Shown here piece after piece: positions 24,024-34,533 of a stretch of DNA of 57,489 nt. Where the stretch lies: positions 1 through 57,489 of IMG/VR virus record IMGVR_UViG_3300022745_000039, one strand, 5' to 3'. The position numbers and the translations under genes were made by a program. Below the pieces are notes generated by a model that saw only the letters and a program-made list of their open reading frames with translations, was not told where the DNA came from and made no database searches. Numbering within the stretch: the stretch's first letter is position 1; every line of letters starts with the position of its first letter. This DNA comes from a virus.

Positions 24024-26835
24024 GAGAGAAACACAGATACTGCGCGGACTGGGCAAAGCCCGCATGAAACAGTCCCCCAAGGTTCTGCATGCAGCAGGTG
24101 GTTTCCTCGACGGCTGGCTCGGTGGTGCAGACACGGCAGACTCCATGTATGCGGCAGCTGACGAAGCCACCAAGAAGGCACAGAGCCAGCGATTCGCTGC
24201 GCAGACTGCTGCCACGTTGCAATCTCAACAGCAAGAGATGGCGCGTCGCAATGCAGCCCGCGATGCTCAGCGCATGTTCCCGAGCATGGCCGGTAGCTTC
24301 TCGAACAGTCAGGCCAACCCGGCGCACACAGTGCCCAACGGCACGGGCAACGCCCTGCGTGCTGCGGACGCGGCAGGCAGCGTGTTGCCAGCTACCGGCG
24401 CTGGAGGCGGGCAGGGCATGCGCGGTGTTCAACCTGCAGCTCCTGCAGCGCCGCAGCCTGCAGCGACCGGTCTTGACCGTGCTGGCTTCCTGGCGCGCAA
24501 CCCAGGTGTCATCGCGAACCAGACCTTGTCTCCGAGCGCTCCCGTCGCGGCTACTGCCCCCACGGCACCCACGATGCTTCAGACCTCTCCGAACAGTTTC
24601 GGCGATCTCACAAACCCCAACGGCTCGGCCCTGACATCAACGAAGACACTCCCTGGCAGCGGCATGAGCATGCAGGCTTGGAGCGCCCCAGGTCGCAGCA
24701 ATGGCCAGCCGAACGCTGAAAACGACGCTGCAATGGGTGCGATCGCTGGCGGGCTTGGGGCTGCGCGTCAGGACGCTTTCGATCGCCGTAGCAACGGCAT
24801 GGACCCGCTGGGTGCTTCCGGTCGTGGCATGAAGGCTGCGCAGTTCAGTCGCGGTGTGGCTCAGCTCAAAGGCCCAGGCACGGCGACCTCTGACAGCATC
24901 CCGGCGATGTTGTCGAAAGGCGAGGCCGTGTTGCCCGCCAAGACAGTGCAGGCTATCGGTCCCGCCAAGATTGCTGCGACGATCAAGGCCACGACGGGCA
25001 AGGCTCCGAAGGGTGGTCTGCGTGCTGGTGGACACTACGCTCTTGGCGAGCTGGGCCAGACGCCAGTCCCCGGCGTCGAGACCGGCACAGCAGATATGGC
25101 CGACTTCCAGATCGCCCAGAAACAAGCCGCAGCGCGTGCGGCGTTGAACGCTCCGACTATCGGCCCGCAAGCGCCATCCAGCGCGGCGACAGCCGCTGAG
25201 GACGCCGCCACACTGCGTCAGTTCAACAACATAAAGGCGCAGAACGCAGGTATCGGCTCGAACTACACTGGCCCGCAGGGCGCAGCAGCTTCGGCAGAAG
25301 CGCCTGCAGCAGGTGGCCTGCGCGGGCGTGTCACGAGCGTTTTCAATAGCGCGAAGAACTTCGTGACTGGTGCACCGACTGCCGCACCCGAAGCCGCTGC
25401 AGGCACAACCAAAGGCCTCGCAGGAAAAGCTGCTGGTTTCGCTGCGCGTACGCTCCTTGCTGCAGCGCCCGTGGCGGGTGCAGTTAAAACGGCTAGTGCA
25501 ACTCCCGAAGAGCACGCACAGTTTGCTGACAGTGTTGGCATGGACAAGAACGGTATGGGTTCTCGTGCGCTTGAATTCCTGAATAACACAGGCAACGCGG
25601 CTACGTTAGGACTTGCAGGTGCGCTTGGTCGTGGTATTTCGAATGTTGCCAACGGTGGCCACTTCTTCGATCCTGAGACCAACGCAACGGCGACCGCAGC
25701 ACAAACCGCCACGCCCGCAGGCGTTGCAGCCGACGGCAACGGCGCCACCGCCACCACCGCTCAACCAGCTGCAGCAGGTCCGAAGGCAGGTGACACACGC
25801 GACGTGAACTACGACGGCATCCTGCACCCAGACGGTGTGATGGACCAATTCAACGGCAAGGTGTGGCAGACAGTCTCCACGCCGCAGAGCAAAGCAGCGC
25901 GCACGTTGGCCGACGGTCAGCGCCAGCAGCAGCTCGAACACTCCGCTGACGTGGCTGCGAACGGCCCGTCTGGCTACAACACGCAGCTTGCAAACCTACA
26001 GAAGCTCAACGGTAGCGGTGAGGATCAGTTCGCAGGTCTTGGCCCAGCGCACCGTGCGCAGATGATGCTGGAACAGTCCCGTATCAACTCCGGTCTGAAG
26101 GCTGCGAATATCCAGGCTGACGCGAGCCGCTACAACACCGACAGTCAGGCCAAGACCGCACTGGGCGCGCAGGGCGTCGATGTGCGCGGCCAGGATCTGA
26201 CCTACGCAGGCAAGAACCGCCAGCTCGCCTACGACATGCTCGTGCGCAATCATGACTGGACGCGCGAAGGTGCGAAGGACTTGCAGGACGAGCTGAAGAA
26301 CTCGCCCTTCGCAACTGTGCGCGACGACAAGGGCGTGGCCTCGCAGAGCGATAGCGAAGCTGCGAACATCGCCCAGTTCATGGGCGCTACGCCTTGGACC
26401 GACAAGAACGGTCGCCAGATCTCCATGGGCCGTCTGCGCAACGAAGACCCAGCCCGTTTCGACGCGCTCAAGACCGCAGCAATGACGAAGTACGGCATCA
26501 ACCGCGCGGCAAACAGCTACCTTGGAGGCACGCTGTTCGGTGAGCACACCGGCTGGGGTGACGTGAAGATCAACGACATCCGCGACGGTCGTGCGTCGGA
26601 CTTCGGCGAGGGCACTGGTCTGGGTAAAGCCGCGCTGTATGGTACCGGTCTAGCCAAGAATACGAAGTACGGCAAAGTGGTTGAGGTCGAAGCCAACGGC
26701 GTGCGCAAGGCAGTGCCGCTGGACACTTTCATAAACGATCCGCAGAACGGTGGTCAGTACAAGAAGTACTTCCAGCAGTGGCAGACTCAGCATGGACGTA
26801 GTGCTCTCGGTGGTGACCTCACCGGAGGTAACTAA
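24022..26835 (+). CDS. Internal virion/ejection protein
   Basis: A 937-aa Ala/Gly-rich protein, probably carried inside the head and ejected with DNA. Residues about 1-75 are helical. Residues about 283-313 ('LKGPGTATSDSIPAML' then 'GEAVLPAKTVQAIG') are a motif seen in many phage ejection proteins. Residues about 410-560 are low-complexity Ala/Pro/Thr with a possible amphipathic membrane-active part. The C-terminal 350 residues are helical ('MMLEQSRINSGLKAANIQADASR'). It is co-transcribed with the giant protein 3 nt downstream. No lytic transglycosylase motif was seen. Confidence 0.75.
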   Translation: MRETQILRGLGKARMKQSPKVLHAAGGFLDGWLGGADTADSMYAAADEATKKAQSQRFAAQTAATLQSQQQEMARRNAARDAQRMFPSMAGSFSNSQANPAHTVPNGTGNALRAADAAGSVLPATGAGGGQGMRGVQPAAPAAPQPAATGLDRAGFLARNPGVIANQTLSPSAPVAATAPTAPTMLQTSPNSFGDLTNPNGSALTSTKTLPGSGMSMQAWSAPGRSNGQPNAENDAAMGAIAGGLGAARQDAFDRRSNGMDPLGASGRGMKAAQFSRGVAQLKGPGTATSDSIPAMLSKGEAVLPAKTVQAIGPAKIAATIKATTGKAPKGGLRAGGHYALGELGQTPVPGVETGTADMADFQIAQKQAAARAALNAPTIGPQAPSSAATAAEDAATLRQFNNIKAQNAGIGSNYTGPQGAAASAEAPAAGGLRGRVTSVFNSAKNFVTGAPTAAPEAAAGTTKGLAGKAAGFAARTLLAAAPVAGAVKTASATPEEHAQFADSVGMDKNGMGSRALEFLNNTGNAATLGLAGALGRGISNVANGGHFFDPETNATATAAQTATPAGVAADGNGATATTAQPAAAGPKAGDTRDVNYDGILHPDGVMDQFNGKVWQTVSTPQSKAARTLADGQRQQQLEHSADVAANGPSGYNTQLANLQKLNGSGEDQFAGLGPAHRAQMMLEQSRINSGLKAANIQADASRYNTDSQAKTALGAQGVDVRGQDLTYAGKNRQLAYDMLVRNHDWTREGAKDLQDELKNSPFATVRDDKGVASQSDSEAANIAQFMGATPWTDKNGRQISMGRLRNEDPARFDALKTAAMTKYGINRAANSYLGGTLFGEHTGWGDVKINDIRDGRASDFGEGTGLGKAALYGTGLAKNTKYGKVVEVEANGVRKAVPLDTFINDPQNGGQYKKYFQQWQTQHGRSALGGDLTGGN

Positions 26836-26837
26836 TC

Positions 26838-29800
26838 ATGCTGCTGACCCCCATCGACACGCCTTCCCAACTGGAAGCGTTGCCTGAGAATGTCCAGGGC
26901 GAAGTAGATAACACGTCGGGCGGCGTCCTTAACTCTGCGACCCGCAGCCTGCGCTCTTCGCTTCTGGGCAGCGACGCCAACCAAGCAGCGGCTGAAGCCT
27001 TCAAGTCCGCGAAGAAGGGCGACAAGCGTGGTCTGCGTGAGAGCATGCAGCGCGCTCAGCAGCTCGCTGAAGAGGCTCAGTACTTCGCCCCGCGCGTGCA
27101 GTCCGTCGGTCAGATCGAAGGTGTCGGTGACCTGCCTGACTATCTTGCAGGTCAGCTTGGAGCAGCGCCTGTAGGCGTCGCCAAGCCCGTCGTGGGTGGT
27201 CTGGCAGGCGGCGCTGCTGGCATGATGCTGGGCGGGCCTGCAGGGGCCGCTGTGGGCGGTATGGCCGGTGGCCTGGGGACTATGTACCCCGACATGCAGA
27301 ACGCAGCCCTGATGGAGCACCTCCAGGCCCTGAATGGCCAAGAGCCTACCCCAGAACAGGCCCAGGAAGCCCAGAATCAGGCCTCCTGGCAGGCCGCAGC
27401 CCAGACGCTGCCCTATGCCCTCACCCCGGAGCTTGGACTCGCTGGCAGGGCGCTGGCTGGCAAGGCCCTGCTGCCTGTCGCTGGCACCGTCGGCAAGAGC
27501 CTTGCGCGCGGCGTGGCGACCCAGGCAGCTATGGGTGCGGCGTCCAGTGAGATAGGCCATCAGTTCCAAGACCAGTACAACCCTGGCCGCGACAAGAGCC
27601 ACGACGCGATGAGCAACATCGACGCGGGTGTGAGCAACGCGCTCATCGCAGCGCCGTTCGAAGCTGCCGGTCACGCTGGCGAAGCATTCCACGGTGCGGT
27701 CGATCAGGCCGGTGGCATAGCTGCAGCCGGTGGCAAGGCGGCTCTGGGTGCTGCAGGCAAGCTCGCTGGCAGGGCCGGTGAGGCGGCGAAGGAGGCCTGG
27801 AACAATCGCCCCAAGGACATGACCGAGGCTGCTGTGATGGCAGGCGAGGGCGCAGCCGGTGCAGTCAACAAGGCCGAGGATGCCTTCACCCGCTTCAAGC
27901 AGCGCGGCAAGGACGCCGACATCGACACGCTGCTCAAGCCCCAGAGCGGCATGAAGGCGCAAGATCTGCAGGCCGACGACAACCTGAAGCATGCTGCGGC
28001 CTCTAACGTACTCGCAAAGATTCAGTCAGATCCTGAAGGATTCCCTGACGAAGTGAAGCAGGCTGCGGCCACCTACGCGAACAGCCCTCGCACGATGGAC
28101 GACTGGCGCCCACTGGCTGACAGCATCTACGACTGGAAGCGCACGAAGGACGTGACCGGCGCGATCAGCGACTTCATTCAAGAAACCACGGACAAAGGTG
28201 CCAAGGCGGCAAGCGACATCGTGCAGGCTGGTCAGGACGCCAAGACTGCGTACGACGCCAACCGCCGCCAGAACGCACAGACACCGGACGACGGATTCAA
28301 CACGCTGCTCGCAGACTCTCTCAAGCAGCACCTGGGCCTGCGCACACCGCTGCTGCAGGAGCGTGTCTCTGGCGTAGCAGCCGGTGCCCTGCGTGACTGG
28401 ATCGAAGGCGGCTTCACTGACAGCTCTGGCGCTGTGAATGCACCGCGCAGCCTGTTGCGCATGCTGCAGAAAGATCCGGTCAACGCAGTGAAGAACGCAG
28501 CGGACCTGATGCACCGCCAAGGCCTGATTGACGACGCCACATTCGCCAAGCGCAACGACGCGCTGAAGTCCCTGCAGGAGAACATCCAGACAAACAAGAA
28601 GGTCGCGCAGCTGGTGGACGAGCGGCTGCTGCCGACCGTCAAGGCTGACATGGCTCCCGTCGACCGGCGCGACCTGATCGACCACATTGCCTCTGGCAAG
28701 CTGACCGACGCAGAGAGCCGCCAGTTCTTCGGTCCTCGCGGTGATGACGTCACCACGGACCTGCAGAACATGGGCCTGCTGGAGAAGCCCAAGGCGACGC
28801 GTACCGAGGAACAGAAGGTCAGCACCGACGAGCTGCGTTCGATGACCGACGAGATCGACCCAAACGTGGTCGCCGAGCGGGACCAGTATCACCACTACAA
28901 CGAGAGCGGCAAAGAGACCATCGACCCTGAGACAGGCGAGATCTACCCTGCAGCAGCTGAGCCGTACCGTGTCGGCGGCAGCGCGAAGAACAAGGACGGT
29001 AGCGAGACGCTGCACGACAAGCACGCCGAAGACCGCATCCAGAAGCTGCAGGACAAGAACGGTTCCACGGTGCGCAAGGTCGGCTACTTCGACTACCTGC
29101 GCGAGATCCACAAGGACAACCCAGAGCAGATGGTCGGCGCCGCACTGGACTTCATGCGCCGCAAGGAGGCCGAGATCCGTGCCCTCCCTGGCAAGGGTTC
29201 GCCGGACGAGAAGGCCAACGCGAACTACTACGTGCTGCGCGAGACGCACGCAGGCGACCGTGGCGAGGCCACGAACATTGAGCCGCGTGAGTTCGCCAGC
29301 CTGGGCAAGACCAGCAAGTGGGCCGAGCAGTACAACCAGGGCGACCAGGGCACGGCTGCAGCCGGTCGTATCTGGCTGGAGCGCAAGAACGCCGACGGCA
29401 CGACCAGCGAGTTCGCCACCAGCACCGCCAAGATCATCAAGAACATGGCCGACCGTCGTCGCGGCAGTGGTGGTGTGGACGAGAGCAGCGGCCTGGGCGG
29501 TCAGCACACGCTCTTGATGCAGGGGCTGGCAGGGCTTGCCAGCAACGAGGCGCTGACAGGGCGTATCGGCGTCAAGCTCAAGGCCAACGGCAAGATCAAG
29601 TGGCTCAGCAGCCACGACAAGCTGCCGGACGACATGCCCATGTACAAGAAGGGCAGCACGCTGGGCGAAGCACGTCGTATGTCGAACGAGGCCAACCTGC
29701 GCCAGATTGATGACTCCGTGACCAAGCACGCAGCCCAGGAGAAGGCGCACGAGGCAGCTGAGGCCAAGCCCTCGACGGCCAAGCAGCGTGCCTCCCAGGC

Positions 29801-32800
29801 CGACAGCGAGAAGGTGGCGGGTGAGGCACTGGCCTTGGTACGCAAGAGCGTGACCAGCGTGGCTGCAGCCCTGCACGGCCTCACAAAGAAGGACGCAGCC
29901 TACGCACGGGTTGTGGAGGGTTTGCGCACGCTGGCGAACACCGGCCACCGCGAGCAGCTGTGGGACCGACTGGTGCCCACTGCAGGCCGTGCTGTGGACA
30001 ACGCCAAGCGCGCTGAGTGGATCGGCAGCATGCAGGAGCGTGCACGCAACGCACTGGTGCGGTTCGACGACGCGACGCACGTCGGCAAGGGTGCTGAGAA
30101 GGCCAGCCCACGTGCAGCGGAAGACCTGCGCCGCAGCAAGTACAAGCCTGCCGAGACGCCTGCCGGTGAGATTGAGGTGATGGCCCGCGCCAAGGCCAAC
30201 GACACTGCCGTGGCTGACGGCGGCAAGGAGAAGCCCCGCACACACGACGAGCACACTGGTGAAGCCGTGGGCGAAGGACGCAAGACTGAGAGCGACCCGC
30301 GCAAGGCTGCAGCCGAGAATGAACGCGCTGAGAAGGCACTGGCTGCTAAGAAAGCTGCGGCTGCTGCGGAGCGCACAAAGACACACGAAGACGCACTGAC
30401 AAAGCTCTCCACGGACAAGAAGAAGGCCATCGGCTGGAGTAACGCTGAAGACGGCAGTGCTGACTGGGGCCAAGACCGGCTGGTGCGCGTGCACTACAGC
30501 GACGGCAGCTCGGGCGAGAAGTTCATCGACGCAAACCTGTCTGCGGACTACAAACCGCAGCGCGAGACTCGGCACAACGAACAAGAGACTAAACTAGACA
30601 GCCATGAACGAAGCGCAAAACTCATTACCCGACTCGCCGACGCTAGACGAGATGAGTTCGTTCATGCGCCAAAAGAGGGAGTATTCAAAGGCGCTGAGGG
30701 AGCTACTTCTTTCGGGCCAGCCAAAGACGCAACCGTCCACTACCTTTCAGATGAAAACGGTGCGCACGCCTTTGTCATCCCTAAAGAGTTTGAAGCTGCT
30801 CTCCAGAAGCGACTAGCCAAAGAGCCTAAAAGCCGTGCAGCCGATGTGCTGTCGGCCTTCGCCATCCAGCACGCTTTCTACGACCCAGAGGGCGGTGAGT
30901 TTTCGTCCTTCGGCCCGCGCAGCAAGACCCCAGGCTTTGACTACCTTGTGAGCAAGGACGCGCTGGGCGACGCCGGTAAGGTGGTGTTTGGCGGTGACAC
31001 AAACCTCACGCGAGTCGAAGGTGTCACTGCACGTGAGACCACAAACTTCCTGGCTGGCGCCCTGGCATACACCAAGCACGCTGCCGGTACTGACGAGCTG
31101 CCTGTTCACTGGACGCGTGTGTCCGGCGCCAACAAGGGCAAGATCGGCGACGGCATGTTCAGCGCCCAAGACCCTGACCACGGCATGTTCGGTGCTGACC
31201 CCAAAGGTCCGGCGACCAATGCAGAACGTGTGAAGTTCTTCACTGACATCACCCGCCGCCTCGGGCCTGACATGAAGGCCGTGCTGGAAGAGAACCTGTG
31301 GGGCAAGACCCGCAACGGCAAAGACATCCCTATCTCCGGCGAGTGGAGCGAAGGCCTGATCAAGGCGTCCGTGTACGCACGCGACCTGGGTCAGGTCGGC
31401 GCGCACGAGTCCTTCCACGAGTTCTTCAACCGGCTCAAAGACCAGCCCCAGGCTGCAAAGGTCATGGACATCCTGACCAAGGCTGCAGACAGCGCCTACA
31501 TCCAGCGCCAGCTGGAGCGGCTGCTGGACGGCGAGATGAACGCCCTGAAGCAGATCAAGAAGGGTGCGCCCAACTACCTCGAAGAGCGCATGGCCTACAT
31601 GTTCCAGTTCCATCAGGCTGGCCTCTTGAAGATCGGCCCTGAGACCGAGACCACGTTCCAGAAGATCTCTCGCGTGTTCCGCAAGATTGCTGGCCTGCTC
31701 AACAACGACGAGAAGGCCGACGCCATCCTGCGTGCGTTCGATAAGGGCGAGATGAAGGACGCCGACGCAGCTGCCCGCGTGCTGGCTAACAACATCGAAG
31801 CACGTGAGAAGCTGTACGGCTCGGTGAACACCGCGCTCAAGCCTGCGCTCGACAAGCTCAGCCGCGTGGTCAACACTGCCGAGACCAACCTGCGCCGCAA
31901 CGGCTACGACGAGGTGCGCCGCATGTTCAAGCGCTCCGTGGGTGAGTCCGGCCAGCAGGGCTTCCTGGACGCCAAGGACCATCAGATGAAGCTGTGGTCT
32001 AACAAAGTCGCATCCGTGTTCGAAGGACTCAGTCCGAAGGACTTAGAGCTGGCTGCGCCCTACCTGCACTCCGGTCAGCGCCCGACGGACCCCGTAGTGA
32101 TGCGCCTCGTCTCTTTGATCAAGGGCGGCAAGGTGGGCGGTCAACAGGTAGAAGGCCTGCTGCCTGCCATGCACAAGTACCTGACCGATGCCGGTGTGAA
32201 GCTCTGGGTGCCAGACCCGAGCGGCAAGGGCGGCAGCTGGGAGCCTATGGGCCACGTGAAGAACTACTTCCCGCGTGTGTTCGACACCGCCGAGATCGTG
32301 AAGAACCCCAACGAGTTCGCTGCCGACTTGGCCAAGCACAACGCAGCAGAGCTGAACACAATGGCTGCTGAGTACAACGCCGAAGCACAGAAGGCTGACC
32401 CCGACAACTTCGTAGCGAAGACCGCCGAGGACTTCGCCAAGGCGATCACGAACCGCATGATCAACAGCTTCGGTCAGGCCTCGCTGGGCGAGACCAGCAG
32501 TGCTGTGGGCTTCAGCCCGTTCATGCAGGCCGTCAACCGCCGCAGCATGGACTGGATTCACCCTGAGATGCTGAAGAAGTACGGCGAGAAGGACGTGGCG
32601 AAGATCCTGTCGTCCTACGTTGCCCAGGGCGTCAAGCGCGCCGAGTACGTGCGCCGCTTCGGCAACGGTGGCGAGATCCTGAAGGAAAAGCTCACGAACC
32701 TGCACAACGCCAATCTGGCCTCTGCACTGGAGTCCAAGTTCGGCGTGAAAGGTCTGCTGGCGAAGGCCAACGCGGTGCCGGACAAAGTCGCTGCAGACAT

Positions 32801-34001
32801 GCACGACAAGCTGTGGACTGCGCTGCATAGCGAGATGCCCAAGGCCGACCGCAAGGACTTCGACAAGCTGACCAACGCCGCACTGAAGGCCGCCAAGGGC
32901 GCAGCCACAGACGTGATGGCGATGGAGGGCACGCTGGGCTACAACATCAACCCCAAGATGCGCCGCTTCCAGAACTCAGCTCTGGTGTACGAGAACATGC
33001 GCACGCTCTCCACGAGCCTCTTCAGCCAGTTCATCGACCCGCTGGGCCTTGTGGTTCGCGGCGGCACGATGGGCGACGCCTGGAACTCCTACAAGCGCGG
33101 CATGCGTGAGGTCGTGGCGTCGATCAAGGGCGAGCACATCAAAGACCTGGACAGCATGATCGCTGACCAAGTGGGCACCACGGACGCAGGCGGCATGCTC
33201 GCGGCCTACGGTCAGCTCTACAGCAGCCAGTACATGGGTGCGGGCTTCCGCAAGGCCAACGACATGCTGTTCAAGTACAACGGCATGGAGGGCTTCAACC
33301 GTGGCATGCAGGTCAGCGCCACTCGTGCTGCGATCAACTTCATTAAGCGCCACGCTGATCAGAAGACGGCCAACGAGCGCAGCACTGAGTACCTGAAGGA
33401 GCTGAACCTGAAGGCCTCTGATGTGAAGGTCGACAAGAACGGCGAGCTGGACTACACAAACCCGAAGATCCAGAACGCGATTCACCAGTGGGTCAACGGC
33501 TCCATCATGCGCCCCAACGCTGCACAGCGTCCGGCCTGGGGGAGTGACCCGCACTACATGATGTTCTGGCACATGAAGCAGTTCGCGTACACGTTCCACG
33601 ACGTGATCATGAAGCGTGCTCAGTACGAAGCCAAGAAGTTCGGTGACCTCGGCCCAGCTGGCGTGCTGGCTGCGGCCTACACACCGATGATGATCGCCGC
33701 TGACGCCATGAAGAGCATCCTGCTCACCGGCAGCGAGCCTGGATGGATGAAGGCAGGCCTTGCATCCGAACTCGAACATGGCGCTATGCGCGCCGGTCTC
33801 ATGGGTAAGTTCCAGCCCCTTGCAGACGTCGCACTCACGCCTGGACGTTCCATGCTTGGCCTGGGTGGTCCGCTCGTAGAGCAGATCGCCCAGCTTGCAG
33901 ACCAAACCCCATCCGAAGCCGCCACGAACGCAATGCCAGGAGCCAATCTCTTGAACATGTGGAGCGGTCACCACGCAGTTGAAGTTCAAGGAGAAGATTG
34001 A
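26838..34001 (+). CDS. Giant 2387-aa internal/ejection polyprotein-like protein with HExxH motif
   Basis: This gene takes up about 7.2 kb. The N-terminal 300 residues include a glycine-rich hydrophobic stretch (about 120-165) and are otherwise helical. Long charged helical regions follow. At 'VGAHESFHEFF' an HExxH zinc-protease motif appears (His1523, Glu1524, His1527), with a candidate third ligand in 'YLEERMAYMF' (Glu1582/1583). The C-terminal about 500 residues are typical of giant phage virion proteins ('QRPAWGSDPHYMMFWHMKQFAYTFHD', in part). GGAGG precedes ATG 26838. Codon use changes sharply at about 30590-30830. It resembles the giant late gene of 933W-type phages in size and place. 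Confidence 0.8.
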   Translation: MLLTPIDTPSQLEALPENVQGEVDNTSGGVLNSATRSLRSSLLGSDANQAAAEAFKSAKKGDKRGLRESMQRAQQLAEEAQYFAPRVQSVGQIEGVGDLPDYLAGQLGAAPVGVAKPVVGGLAGGAAGMMLGGPAGAAVGGMAGGLGTMYPDMQNAALMEHLQALNGQEPTPEQAQEAQNQASWQAAAQTLPYALTPELGLAGRALAGKALLPVAGTVGKSLARGVATQAAMGAASSEIGHQFQDQYNPGRDKSHDAMSNIDAGVSNALIAAPFEAAGHAGEAFHGAVDQAGGIAAAGGKAALGAAGKLAGRAGEAAKEAWNNRPKDMTEAAVMAGEGAAGAVNKAEDAFTRFKQRGKDADIDTLLKPQSGMKAQDLQADDNLKHAAASNVLAKIQSDPEGFPDEVKQAAATYANSPRTMDDWRPLADSIYDWKRTKDVTGAISDFIQETTDKGAKAASDIVQAGQDAKTAYDANRRQNAQTPDDGFNTLLADSLKQHLGLRTPLLQERVSGVAAGALRDWIEGGFTDSSGAVNAPRSLLRMLQKDPVNAVKNAADLMHRQGLIDDATFAKRNDALKSLQENIQTNKKVAQLVDERLLPTVKADMAPVDRRDLIDHIASGKLTDAESRQFFGPRGDDVTTDLQNMGLLEKPKATRTEEQKVSTDELRSMTDEIDPNVVAERDQYHHYNESGKETIDPETGEIYPAAAEPYRVGGSAKNKDGSETLHDKHAEDRIQKLQDKNGSTVRKVGYFDYLREIHKDNPEQMVGAALDFMRRKEAEIRALPGKGSPDEKANANYYVLRETHAGDRGEATNIEPREFASLGKTSKWAEQYNQGDQGTAAAGRIWLERKNADGTTSEFATSTAKIIKNMADRRRGSGGVDESSGLGGQHTLLMQGLAGLASNEALTGRIGVKLKANGKIKWLSSHDKLPDDMPMYKKGSTLGEARRMSNEANLRQIDDSVTKHAAQEKAHEAAEAKPSTAKQRASQADSEKVAGEALALVRKSVTSVAAALHGLTKKDAAYARVVEGLRTLANTGHREQLWDRLVPTAGRAVDNAKRAEWIGSMQERARNALVRFDDATHVGKGAEKASPRAAEDLRRSKYKPAETPAGEIEVMARAKANDTAVADGGKEKPRTHDEHTGEAVGEGRKTESDPRKAAAENERAEKALAAKKAAAAAERTKTHEDALTKLSTDKKKAIGWSNAEDGSADWGQDRLVRVHYSDGSSGEKFIDANLSADYKPQRETRHNEQETKLDSHERSAKLITRLADARRDEFVHAPKEGVFKGAEGATSFGPAKDATVHYLSDENGAHAFVIPKEFEAALQKRLAKEPKSRAADVLSAFAIQHAFYDPEGGEFSSFGPRSKTPGFDYLVSKDALGDAGKVVFGGDTNLTRVEGVTARETTNFLAGALAYTKHAAGTDELPVHWTRVSGANKGKIGDGMFSAQDPDHGMFGADPKGPATNAERVKFFTDITRRLGPDMKAVLEENLWGKTRNGKDIPISGEWSEGLIKASVYARDLGQVGAHESFHEFFNRLKDQPQAAKVMDILTKAADSAYIQRQLERLLDGEMNALKQIKKGAPNYLEERMAYMFQFHQAGLLKIGPETETTFQKISRVFRKIAGLLNNDEKADAILRAFDKGEMKDADAAARVLANNIEAREKLYGSVNTALKPALDKLSRVVNTAETNLRRNGYDEVRRMFKRSVGESGQQGFLDAKDHQMKLWSNKVASVFEGLSPKDLELAAPYLHSGQRPTDPVVMRLVSLIKGGKVGGQQVEGLLPAMHKYLTDAGVKLWVPDPSGKGGSWEPMGHVKNYFPRVFDTAEIVKNPNEFAADLAKHNAAELNTMAAEYNAEAQKADPDNFVAKTAEDFAKAITNRMINSFGQASLGETSSAVGFSPFMQAVNRRSMDWIHPEMLKKYGEKDVAKILSSYVAQGVKRAEYVRRFGNGGEILKEKLTNLHNANLASALESKFGVKGLLAKANAVPDKVAADMHDKLWTALHSEMPKADRKDFDKLTNAALKAAKGAATDVMAMEGTLGYNINPKMRRFQNSALVYENMRTLSTSLFSQFIDPLGLVVRGGTMGDAWNSYKRGMREVVASIKGEHIKDLDSMIADQVGTTDAGGMLAAYGQLYSSQYMGAGFRKANDMLFKYNGMEGFNRGMQVSATRAAINFIKRHADQKTANERSTEYLKELNLKASDVKVDKNGELDYTNPKIQNAIHQWVNGSIMRPNAAQRPAWGSDPHYMMFWHMKQFAYTFHDVIMKRAQYEAKKFGDLGPAGVLAAAYTPMMIAADAMKSILLTGSEPGWMKAGLASELEHGAMRAGLMGKFQPLADVALTPGRSMLGLGGPLVEQIAQLADQTPSEAATNAMPGANLLNMWSGHHAVEVQGED

Positions 34002-34002
34002 A

Positions 34003-34368
34003 ATGACAGAGTCGACGCAACCTGATGTGCAAGTTGAGCGCCGAAAGACTGAGAGTGAATCTGTGCTGCTGCACATCACAGAACTGCAGCGCAATGTCAA
34101 AGAGCTGAAGGCCCAGATGACATACCACCACGGTGTGTTTGAAGAGCGCGTAGAGAACGCAGTGGAGAAGGTCTTCGACCGCAGCTTCCCTGACGGCGAT
34201 CCAGAAGGCCACCGCAAGGTGCACGAGAACTGGATCAAAGAGGCAGAGGCCAAGGCCAAGTTCTGGGAGAGCATGAAGACAGAGCTGGGCAAGTGGGGCT
34301 TGATCGGCTTCGTTGGCTGGGTTCTCTATTACGTGTGGCTGGGCTTCCTGCAAGGCCCGAAGAAGTAG
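34003..34368 (+). CDS. Coiled-coil protein with C-terminal membrane helix
   Basis: A 121-aa protein whose ATG at 34003 follows AAGGAG and the giant gene's stop. A coiled coil (about 20-50) is followed by charged helix and one C-terminal membrane segment ('WGLIGFVGWVLYYVWLGFL'). The layout resembles XhlA-type or other lysis-associated tail-anchored proteins. It is first in the lysis cassette; the role is unproved. Confidence 0.65.
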   Translation: MTESTQPDVQVERRKTESESVLLHITELQRNVKELKAQMTYHHGVFEERVENAVEKVFDRSFPDGDPEGHRKVHENWIKEAEAKAKFWESMKTELGKWGLIGFVGWVLYYVWLGFLQGPKK

Positions 34369-34377
34369 GAGGTAGCT

Positions 34378-34533
34378 GTGGACCTGTTCGAACTGCTCTC
34401 AAAACTCTGGCCGATGATCCTGGCCCTCATCACGCTGATCATCGTCCTCTCAAAACTCGACCTGCGTGTCGCAGTACTGGAAGAAAAGGTGAAGACCTTG
34501 TTCGACCTCATCAACAGAAAGGACAACAAATGA
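34378..34533 (+). CDS. Small membrane protein, holin candidate
   Basis: A 51-aa protein starting at a GTG with GGAGG upstream. Residues about 10-27 ('KLWPMILALITLIIVLSKL') form a membrane helix, and the C-terminal half is a short amphipathic helix rich in Lys and Asp. It overlaps the next start by 4 nt (ATGA). Size and place fit a holin or antiholin. Confidence 0.6.
   Translation: MDLFELLSKLWPMILALITLIIVLSKLDLRVAVLEEKVKTLFDLINRKDNK

Noticed and set aside
28026-30584. 852-codon antisense frame in the giant gene
   Set aside because: It mirrors a GC-rich coding frame, reads as Leu/Val/His-rich low-quality sequence without domains and has no ribosome site.
34293-34529. N-terminal extension of the DUF5675 gene
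   Set aside because: The added residues are an out-of-frame reading of the two upstream small genes; the ATGA-coupled start at 34530 fits better.
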